DNA from: a virus
Strand: one strand, 5' to 3'
IMG/VR virus record: IMGVR_UViG_3300028920_002946
Span: 62,001 to 126,000 of that record
Length of the DNA: 64,000 nt
Shown here: one piece after another, positions 58,606 to 64,000 of the stretch
Position numbering within the stretch: position 1 is the stretch's first letter
Layout of the letters: every line of letters starts with the position of its first letter
The notes under the pieces: generated by a model
What the model saw: the letters and a program-made list of their open reading frames with translations, nothing else
Told to the model about the DNA's origin: nothing
Database searches by the model: none
Program-made: the position numbers and the translations under genes

Positions 58606-59950
58606 CTGTGCTTCCCTTGAGAACGCGTTCCACGTCATCCCTCGAAACCGGCCGCCTGTGCGGCAGCTCCTCGATTTTCTCTTTTTGCTCGGGTCCCCAA
58701 ATCTTGGACACCCTCTCCGGGACGCGTTCATCGACCCTCTGCCTTCTCCTGCCCTCCTTGTACCCTCTGACGACATCCTCCCTCTTGCCGCTCGGCAACT
58801 GCGCCAGTTCGCTTATGGACGGCGCGCGCGACACGCCAGCCTCCGGCCCCTCCTCCCGCCGGCCCTTGGCCTGCGGCCGCTCCTGCCGCGCCGGGACCTC
58901 CTGAGGCACGAACGAACCCCTTCTGAACCTGTAATGTATGATCAATAGGTCGCTCTGGAACATGGGGAGGTCGTTCAGCCTGTTCCTCGAAACTATGTAG
59001 TCCAGTACCTCGAACGCCATGGCCCCGTACTTGCGGTTCACGGCCTCGACGAGATCGCGGTACCGCCCGGGGGCGAAGGGGAGCCCGTTCGCCAGCTTCA
59101 CGGCGTCGATCAGTATCCTCACGGCGAGAGCGTATATGCGGTGCACCGACATCTTGGACACGAGATAGTTGGCAAAGGTGAGCGCCTTCGCGAGATCGTC
59201 CGGGATGGTCATCAGCATACCCGCCGTCTCGTCCGTGTACATCGCCACGGCCTTCTTGACGTTGTCGCGGGTGATGTCGCCGAGCATCGACACCTGCCGC
59301 AGCCTGTTCTCGGCGTCGCGGTAGTGCCTCCCGACTGCCCTGACGATCTCGTCGAGCGCGCCGTCCTCGTGCTCCAGGCCCTTCGCCACGCATATCATCT
59401 CCAGCTTCGACCGGATGTTCCCGTCGCTCGGCTCCTGGATGGAGAACTCCATGCACCTCGACCGCAGGGTCTGGTGCATCTTCTCCGGGGCCGTGGTGCA
59501 GAATATGATGATGACATTGGGGTCGCGTTTCTCCAAATGCGTCAGGAGCGCGTCCTTGCCCGCGTCCGATATGTCGTGCGCCTCGTCGAAGAGGATTATC
59601 TTGCGGCTGGACAGGGTTTCGTAGCGGAGGCTGTCCTTGATGTCCTGGATCCTCTCCTTGGTGCCCTGGTTGGCGGCGTCTATCTCGAGGTAGGCCGAGT
59701 TCCTGTCCTCCAAGAACTCCCGGCAGGATCGGCACTCGTTGCAGGGGGACATGTCCCCGCGCCGGTTCTCGCACAGCACGGCCCGCGCGAATATCCTCCC
59801 GAGCGTGGTCTTCCCCGTGGCGTGCGACCCGCCGAAGATGTAGCCCTGGTCGTAGTCCTGCCTGCGCAGGATGTTGCGCAGTATCTCCTTGACGTCCTCC
59901 AACCCGAGGACCTCGTCGAACACCAGCGGTCTGAACTCTACACCGAACAA
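58589..59950 (-). CDS. Clamp-loader subunit (DnaX-like AAA+)
   Basis: The 453-residue protein is a DNA polymerase III gamma/tau-type ATPase. It has Walker A GGSHATGKTT (40-49), a four-Cys zinc site (C60, C70, C73, C76), Walker B LFDEAHD (120-126) and the arginine-finger segment LRSRCMEF. Regions after 330 are basic and Pro-rich, perhaps a tau-like polymerase-binding tail. It loads the sliding clamp at phage forks. It overlaps the 194-residue gene by 13 bases. Confidence 0.9.
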   Translation of the reverse strand: MFGVEFRPLVFDEVLGLEDVKEILRNILRRQDYDQGYIFGGSHATGKTTLGRIFARAVLCENRRGDMSPCNECRSCREFLEDRNSAYLEIDAANQGTKERIQDIKDSLRYETLSSRKIILFDEAHDISDAGKDALLTHLEKRDPNVIIIFCTTAPEKMHQTLRSRCMEFSIQEPSDGNIRSKLEMICVAKGLEHEDGALDEIVRAVGRHYRDAENRLRQVSMLGDITRDNVKKAVAMYTDETAGMLMTIPDDLAKALTFANYLVSKMSVHRIYALAVRILIDAVKLANGLPFAPGRYRDLVEAVNRKYGAMAFEVLDYIVSRNRLNDLPMFQSDLLIIHYRFRRGSFVPQEVPARQERPQAKGRREEGPEAGVSRAPSISELAQLPSGKREDVVRGYKEGRRRQRVDERVPERVSKIWGPEQKEKIEELPHRRPVSRDDVERVLKGSTDGEKI

Positions 59951-60522
59951 GTGTCACCCCGTTTCTTCTTTTTTCGCACCATCTCGCATCGGCCCGTGCC
60001 CTCCCCGGGCAGCGAGCCGACCCCAACATACCCGCCCACGGTCTCCGAAGCCGGCCTGCTGAGCATCACGACCTTGTACTCCCGAAGCCGGTTGGACTTT
60101 ATCACGTCGGAGATGGAGGCTGCGAAATCCTTCGGCTTGACGTACATGTCGACAAGCACGGGCCTCAAGGTTTTCCATTCGCCGCCTTTGAAACTGATGG
60201 AGGGCTTCTTGACGCTTTCGCCCACGGTGTACGTTCTCCTGAACCACCTCGTGTAGAGGGGGATCTCCGCCCACCCGACGCGCTGCAGGTCAATCTTGCC
60301 CCGATCCACCCCGAACCCCGACACATAGTCGGCAATGGACTCGGCGTCCCAGCCGAACTTTGACACATAGTGGCCATAACTCGACCTATCGAGGGCTTTG
60401 AGCGCCGTCCGAAGGAGGCTCCTGCCGGGCCGAAAGGCGAAATCAATGCTCCATTCGCCCGACTTCGTGCACCTCAAGCCGGTGGATTCCATGATTTTGA
60501 CCACCTCGGACTGTGACTTCAT
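59938..60522 (-). CDS. 194-residue replication-cluster protein, unknown
   Basis: The product has alpha/beta character (VVMLSRPASETVGGYVGVG near 151-169) with a short basic C-terminus (RKKKKRG). It is translationally overlapped by both neighbours. No family was recognised; a DNA-replication accessory role is inferred from the operon. Confidence 0.6.
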   Translation of the reverse strand: MKSQSEVVKIMESTGLRCTKSGEWSIDFAFRPGRSLLRTALKALDRSSYGHYVSKFGWDAESIADYVSGFGVDRGKIDLQRVGWAEIPLYTRWFRRTYTVGESVKKPSISFKGGEWKTLRPVLVDMYVKPKDFAASISDVIKSNRLREYKVVMLSRPASETVGGYVGVGSLPGEGTGRCEMVRKKKKRGDTCSV

Positions 60523-61220
60523 GCGGCGTCCTCCTGCAGCACGCGGGGGACGCGCGACTTGACATGCCTCACGAACCTGTCCGGCCCCATCACCTTGAGA
60601 AGGTCGTTGGCGTCCGAGTCCCCCATGCTCACGAACTCCAGCCTCGACGTCCCGTACTCCTGGGCCAGCTTGTACCGCCCTATGTCTCCGGCCTTGTCCT
60701 GGTCGAACACGACGATGACGAGGTCCACCAGGAACGTGAGCAGTTCGTACTGGGCCTTCCCGAGGAAGGATGTCAGGCAGGCGACGGAGTTGGGGAACGC
60801 CTTGGAGAAGGCCATGCAGTTGAACGCGCCCTCGTGCACGAACACCCTCCTCGTCCTGCGGATTTCCGGCAGCGCCTCGCGCAGCCCGAAGAAGGCGCCG
60901 ATGGCCTTCGCCTCGGACAGCAGGAACTGCACGTACCTCTTCTCCGACAGCGCGCGCGTCTGCAGCCCGTTCACGTTGCCGAGGATGTTGCGCAGCGGGA
61001 TGAGGATGCGGTTCTCGAGCCCCTTGAACCCGTAGCTGGCCTCCTTGAGGTCCTCGTAGTCGGGCGACTTCGACTTGGGGGGCCGCGCCACACGGGTGTA
61101 CCCGATGCCCCACTTGGACATGTCCCCCGTGGAGAAGCCGCGCGACGCCATGTAGCGCACCGCCTCCTCGTGCTCCAGGGCGGACCGGGAGGCCCTATCG
61201 ACCAGACCGTCGAGATACAC
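60519..61220 (-). CDS. TOPRIM primase-like protein
   Basis: The 233-residue protein has the DnaG-type core: GLENRILIPLRN near 67-78, then a TOPRIM domain with catalytic E130 (VFVHEGAFN) and DxD (VVFDQDKAG, D173, D175). There is no N-terminal zinc finger, so template recognition may be supplied in trans. It makes RNA primers for lagging-strand synthesis. The GTG start lies four bases after GGGA and overlaps the upstream gene's end. Confidence 0.85.
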   Translation of the reverse strand: MYLDGLVDRASRSALEHEEAVRYMASRGFSTGDMSKWGIGYTRVARPPKSKSPDYEDLKEASYGFKGLENRILIPLRNILGNVNGLQTRALSEKRYVQFLLSEAKAIGAFFGLREALPEIRRTRRVFVHEGAFNCMAFSKAFPNSVACLTSFLGKAQYELLTFLVDLVIVVFDQDKAGDIGRYKLAQEYGTSRLEFVSMGDSDANDLLKVMGPDRFVRHVKSRVPRVLQEDAA

Positions 61221-61689
61221 GTCCCTTGCCTTTCTTCCCTGAGGGCTTCCCGGCGGCCCGCCTTGCGGGCTTTTTGGCCGTTTTCGCCCCCGGTTTCTCG
61301 AGCCTGAACAGAGCCTGCTTCCTCTCCTTGAGAATGTCGTCCAAAACCCATGCCGGCATGGGCGAGAAAAGTTCGAGCTCGGTCCCCGGGAACCTCCGCG
61401 GCATGACCTCCTCGATCACCATGCCACGCTGGCCGTCATTGACCAGCTCGGGGTAGAATATGGACAGGACGAACTTGAAGTCGCGCGGATCCAGCTTGCC
61501 CCACTTGCCCGACTTCTCCCGGGCCTCCAGAAGCATCCGGCCCTCCTCGGTGTCCCAATCGAACACCTTCGACACGCGGGCCAGCCTGTTGGCCATCGGG
61601 ATGTTGAAACGGGGGTTCGCGTCGCGGAGCCACCTGTCGGCGTGCGCCGTGATGAATACGACCCTGTTGAGAAGTTCGCTGTCCTCCAT
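61195..61689 (-). CDS. 164-residue replication-cluster protein, leaderless candidate
   Basis: The product is alpha/beta, with a basic, Lys/Ala/Gly-rich tail (KPARRAAGKPSGKKGKG). The ATG at 61689 follows a TATATT box by only five bases and lacks a ribosome-binding site, echoing the two fusion genes. It may open the replication transcript. No family was recognised. Confidence 0.55.
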   Translation of the reverse strand: MEDSELLNRVVFITAHADRWLRDANPRFNIPMANRLARVSKVFDWDTEEGRMLLEAREKSGKWGKLDPRDFKFVLSIFYPELVNDGQRGMVIEEVMPRRFPGTELELFSPMPAWVLDDILKERKQALFRLEKPGAKTAKKPARRAAGKPSGKKGKGRVSRRSGR

Positions 61690-61694
61690 GCCTA

Positions 61695-61723
61695 AATATA
61701 ACGGCATGGCAGGCGGAAATTAA
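61695..61723 (-). promoter_or_regulatory. Possible promoter of the replication operon
   Basis: The minus strand has TATATT (61700-61695) 17 bases after TTAATT (61723-61718; 3 of 6 matches to TTGACA). The -10 is five bases before the ATG at 61689. The weak -35 makes this tentative. Confidence 0.4.
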
Positions 61724-61754
61724 ACGGGATCCTCAGGTTCGGTCGCATTAACCG

Positions 61755-62084
61755 CTAAAGCGAGCGTATGATGTCGAGGACGTCGATATCCCTCTGAAGC
61801 AGATGGTGCAGCTCCTCCATGCTCCTCGTGCTCACGATATCCTTCGCCTCGGCGCTCAGCTTGGTGGCCGTGATGTTGCCGCACGGGCGCACCCTGTGCA
61901 GCCTCATCAGTTCCGTGACCGCGGAAACGGGCACCGTGAACAGCCTGTTCTGGTGCATGACGAGCACCCTGCCGCACCCGGCGCATATGATCATGACCGG
62001 GCTGGCCTCCTCGCACACCATCTTCGTCTGCGTCTGGCACGTGGGGCACTTCACCAGGTATTCGGACATTTCGACTTCATTCAT
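61755..62084 (-). CDS. Small zinc-ribbon protein
   Basis: The 109-residue protein carries two CxxC pairs (CPTCQT near 13, CAGCGR near 35) forming a zinc ribbon, then a helical region. The ATG has GGGGGA upstream. A role in regulation or nucleic-acid binding is possible; the family is unknown. Confidence 0.65.
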   Translation of the reverse strand: MNEVEMSEYLVKCPTCQTQTKMVCEEASPVMIICAGCGRVLVMHQNRLFTVPVSAVTELMRLHRVRPCGNITATKLSAEAKDIVSTRSMEELHHLLQRDIDVLDIIRSL

Positions 62085-62097
62085 GAGCCATCCCCCT

Positions 62098-62658
62098 TCA
62101 GCTGACCACGACCGACAGCGAATTCGCCAACAGGTTGACGCCGAGCGCGTGAAGGTACTCGTCGGAGGAGGATGTCAGCGCCTCCGGCACAACCACCTCG
62201 TAGTCCCTGTTCCTCAGCTCCTCCGCCGTGAAAAGCACGGCCATGTGCGTCTCGAGGCCGACGACGTGCACCCGCTCCGGCCTCGCCTTACCCAACTCCG
62301 AGTCGAGCATCGTCGCGAAGAAGGCGCTCGGCCTGGTGGCGTTCACGATGAGCTTCAAGTGGGGCTTGAACGCCTCCGGTATGTCCACGTCGTGCGACCC
62401 GACGACCGAGTGGCTCCTGCCCCTGCGGTAGAAGGTGTCGCTGGCGTGGTGCACCTCCCGCACCCCGAATATCAACCCCCCGCGCGCCCTCTGCTCGCGC
62501 AGGTAGGACTCCATCCTCACCTTCAGCACGTCCGCCCGGTCCCCGAGGTACATCGAGCCCTTCTTCGAGAACCACGCGTTCTGCAGCCCGCAGGCTATCA
62601 CCGCATCCACGACGACACCGCCCGGACGACCCCCGACCACCATATCCGGATCCGGCAC
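62098..62658 (-). CDS. Isochorismatase-fold protein lacking catalytic residues
   Basis: The 186-residue protein has the fold of nicotinamidase/isochorismatase hydrolases (CGLQNAWF; FGVREVHHASDTFY; RPSAFFATMLDSEL; VHVVGLETHMAVLFTAEEL). The three catalytic residues appear replaced: Asp by G24, Lys by R109 and Cys by A140. It is probably an inactive ligand- or nucleotide-binding relative. The start is uncertain (GTG at 62658 or ATG at 62643), and it overlaps a small gene. Confidence 0.65.
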   Translation of the reverse strand: MPDPDMVVGGRPGGVVVDAVIACGLQNAWFSKKGSMYLGDRADVLKVRMESYLREQRARGGLIFGVREVHHASDTFYRRGRSHSVVGSHDVDIPEAFKPHLKLIVNATRPSAFFATMLDSELGKARPERVHVVGLETHMAVLFTAEELRNRDYEVVVPEALTSSSDEYLHALGVNLLANSLSVVVS

Positions 62659-62750
62659 CAGAGCGAAAGCCTTATGACGGCCCGCCTGTCGGGTGGCGAC
62701 GCGACGAACGAAAAGTCCACGAGCCTGTAGCCCTCCGAAACTTCGGCCAT
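62598..62750 (-). CDS. 50-residue overlapping protein
   Basis: The frame starts MAEVSEGYRLVDFSF with GGAGGA upstream. Its ATG overlaps the stop of the 77-residue gene (TGATG), a layout seen at other junctions here. Its 3' part overlaps the isochorismatase-fold gene in another frame. A real small gene is plausible but not certain. Confidence 0.45.
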   Translation of the reverse strand: MAEVSEGYRLVDFSFVASPPDRRAVIRLSLWCRIRIWWSGVVRAVSSWMR

Positions 62751-62983
62751 CACCAGTCCTCCTCCGGATCCTCCCCGAGCACCTCTATGCACGCCTGGCG
62801 GAACGCCTGCTGGCGGACGTCGGCGAGGGCCTTCATCTCCTCATTGTACCGCCGCCTCTCCCTCCAGGTCAACCTCCCGAACTTGGGCTTCAGCATCCTG
62901 TCGCCATGCCCACCGAAACCGACCTCGCACGACACCTTGTCGATCACCTTCTTCAGCTTCCTCGGGACCTTCGGCCGCCTCAT
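62750..62983 (-). CDS. Small basic protein in DNA/zinc operon
   Basis: The 77-residue protein is basic and helical (RRPKVPRKLKKVIDKV; WRERRRYNEEMKALADV). The start at 62983 overlaps the upstream gene's stop by four bases (ATGA). A DNA-binding or accessory role is possible; the family is unknown. Confidence 0.6.
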   Translation of the reverse strand: MRRPKVPRKLKKVIDKVSCEVGFGGHGDRMLKPKFGRLTWRERRRYNEEMKALADVRQQAFRQACIEVLGEDPEEDW

Positions 62984-63468
62984 CTCGCCCCCGCCTGCTT
63001 GCAGTTGTCGGAGCAATACTTCGCGTACTTCCCCTTGTGGGAGAAAAACCTCTTGCACACGGGGCAGCGCTTCAACTCACGGATGCCGTACATCTTCAGG
63101 TAAAGGCACATGTTGTAGCACACCACGGCCTCCGGCCACGGGGCGTCGGCCGCCTTTATGGCCACATTCCTCTTCTCCCCCGCCCTGCCGCCCTGCAGCG
63201 GCTCCACGAACTCCTCCAGGGACGGCTTCATGTAGGAGTCGACGTAGTTGACGACCCGCCTGGACACGCCGTTCTCGACGAGGTCCACGAGCATCTTTTT
63301 GAAGTCGGCCCTGAACTGCGACATGTCCGGCAGGCTCTCGACCGCCCTCCCGGCCGTCTCCGCCGTGAACCCGTGGTCTGACTCGGACAGCGCGGAAACG
63401 ACGTCCTGCGCGCCCGCGTCGCCGTTGGCGAACCTCACGAAGAGTGGCTCGACCCTTCCCGCCGGCAT
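62980..63468 (-). CDS. Zinc-finger protein with CGNR-like C-terminus
   Basis: The 162-residue protein ends RCPVCKRFFSHKGKYAKYCS, then DNC (C135, C138, C152, C156), the pattern of CGNR-type zinc fingers. The N-terminal part is helical (FRADFKKMLVDLVENGVSRR). A DNA-binding regulatory role is likely. It is coupled to the following gene by an ATGA overlap. Confidence 0.7.
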   Translation of the reverse strand: MPAGRVEPLFVRFANGDAGAQDVVSALSESDHGFTAETAGRAVESLPDMSQFRADFKKMLVDLVENGVSRRVVNYVDSYMKPSLEEFVEPLQGGRAGEKRNVAIKAADAPWPEAVVCYNMCLYLKMYGIRELKRCPVCKRFFSHKGKYAKYCSDNCKQAGAR

Positions 63469-63472
63469 CGCG

Positions 63473-63793
63473 CTACCCCAGTATCCTCATGAACCTGTTC
63501 ATCCTCGCCGCCCTCTTCTTCTGCGCCGAGAGGAGATGGACCTTCCTGCGCTTCGGGTCAACCCTCAGCCGGAGATCCGGCACCTTTTCGCAGCCGATCG
63601 GTATCACGAACACGGCCGCCGTGATGCCCGCCGCAATCTGCCTCTCGAGGTGGCCCAGGACATCCCCCTTGCCGACGAGCATCCCGGATCCGACGTGCTC
63701 CTCGACCATGCGGTAGGCCTCGGACACCACCTCCCGGAGCCTGTCGACGTCGAGATCCAGCCTCGGCCTTGGAACTTCGGAACCCACGGGCAC
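63473..63793 (-). CDS. 106-residue protein, unknown
   Basis: The product is alpha/beta with a basic C-terminus (KKRAARMNRFMRILG). The GTG at 63793 has a nearby alternative GTG. A TAATnnTCT-type motif lies 18 bases upstream, so it is probably the first gene of a transcript. The function is unknown. Confidence 0.55.
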   Translation of the reverse strand: MPVGSEVPRPRLDLDVDRLREVVSEAYRMVEEHVGSGMLVGKGDVLGHLERQIAAGITAAVFVIPIGCEKVPDLRLRVDPKRRKVHLLSAQKKRAARMNRFMRILG

Positions 63794-63810
63794 CCCCTCA
63801 TGGGCGCAGA

Positions 63811-63829
63811 CTAAATCAACTCGTTATTA
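63811..63829 (-). promoter_or_regulatory. Candidate late promoter motif, site 14 (weakest)
   Basis: The minus strand reads TAATAACGAGTTGAT, matching the outer TAAT and T-AT positions but not the central TCT. It lies 18 bases upstream of the GTG at 63793. Confidence 0.4.
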
Positions 63830-63857
63830 CGTGTTTGACCTGCGCGACACGGCCCCG

Positions 63858-64000
63858 TCACGTAACACTTTGGTATCCCGCGGCCGCGAGGGCCCGGCGC
63901 ATGCCCGAAACCAGGAACCTGCTCCCCCCGAACACCACGAGCACGGACGGGAACGGGGCGCTGTTGCTCATGCCCCCGAACTTGAGCCGGCCCTTTATGT
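63858..64000 (-). CDS. Partial Dam-like N6-adenine methyltransferase, C-terminus
   Basis: The visible 47 residues end a gene that continues past the right edge: GRLKFGGMSNSAPFPSVLVV, then a Gly-rich basic tail ending YQSVT. The NSAPFPSVLVVF segment closely resembles the C-terminal end of phage Dam-type DNA N6-adenine methyltransferases. The catalytic motif lies outside the window, so the call rests on the tail only. Confidence 0.5.
   Translation of the reverse strand, partial: IKGRLKFGGMSNSAPFPSVLVVFGGSRFLVSGMRRALAAAGYQSVT

Noticed and set aside
1-64000. tRNA genes, integrase or attachment sites
   Set aside because: No cloverleaf with a GTTCGAATC-type arm, no tyrosine or serine recombinase motif and no obvious terminal repeat was noticed, though a covariance search could not be run.

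Overview
The window is a stretch of a GC-rich, tailed, double-stranded DNA bacteriophage (or integrated phage). It holds a terminase large subunit, a portal-like protein, a prohead protease, a major capsid protein, scaffold-like proteins and tail/receptor-binding proteins. It also has a phage replication set (clamp-loader subunit, TOPRIM primase, FEN-type 5' nuclease, DnaQ-like exonuclease). Nearly every gene is on the minus strand. No integrase, tRNA, rRNA, insertion sequence or CRISPR array was seen, and the genome continues past both edges. The host cannot be named with certainty. A plus-strand cargo gene encodes a signal-peptide LamG protein whose C-terminus resembles the sorting tails of Fibrobacterota/Bacteroidota (FCB) secreted proteins, so an FCB-group host is a reasonable guess.

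Layout in minus-strand transcription order (right to left). 63.9-55.1 kb: a partial Dam-like methylase, small zinc-ribbon proteins, a degenerate isochorismatase-fold protein, the replication genes, a NusG-like factor, a sigma-region-4-like protein and an ADP-ribosylglycohydrolase. 55.0-48.2 kb: virion or packaging proteins and the terminase. 48.2-44.2 kb: a 1342-residue fibre-like protein. 44.1-42.4 kb: an island of two plus-strand genes with their own promoters, divergent from a ribbon-helix-helix regulator. 42.3-31.1 kb: the head module (portal, scaffold-like proteins, intein-split prohead protease, decoration-like protein, capsid), closed by a strong terminator. 30.9-28.4 kb: a fusion of a LAGLIDADG endonuclease to a DNA methyltransferase. 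28.3-8.2 kb: a zincin, a holin-like protein, a nucleoside-deoxyribosyltransferase-like/2H phosphoesterase fusion, a SWIM-finger protein, a giant glycosyltransferase, an MT-A70 methylase, a DnaQ exonuclease and several proteins sharing a short helical module. 8.1-5.9 kb: a second endonuclease-methyltransferase fusion. 5.8-0 kb: tail, spike and adhesin proteins.

Two transcription signals stand out. Fourteen intergenic gaps on the minus strand carry the 15-bp motif TAATnnTCTnnTnAT just upstream of a gene, which is a candidate phage-specific late promoter. Four other genes (both fusions and both plus-strand genes) instead carry a host-type promoter, TTGACA/G, 17 bp, TATATT. In the two fusions the -10 box lies only 6-7 bases before the ATG, implying leaderless mRNAs. 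The phage-encoded sigma-like and NusG-like proteins are natural candidates for running the late programme.

The most novel element is the pair of divergent, autonomously expressed genes with helix-turn-helix arrays, LAGLIDADG endonuclease and DNA methyltransferase in one chain. They are inserted between structural operons, in the same window as a LAGLIDADG intein at the prohead-protease active site. All calls come from reading the sequence; no database search was run.
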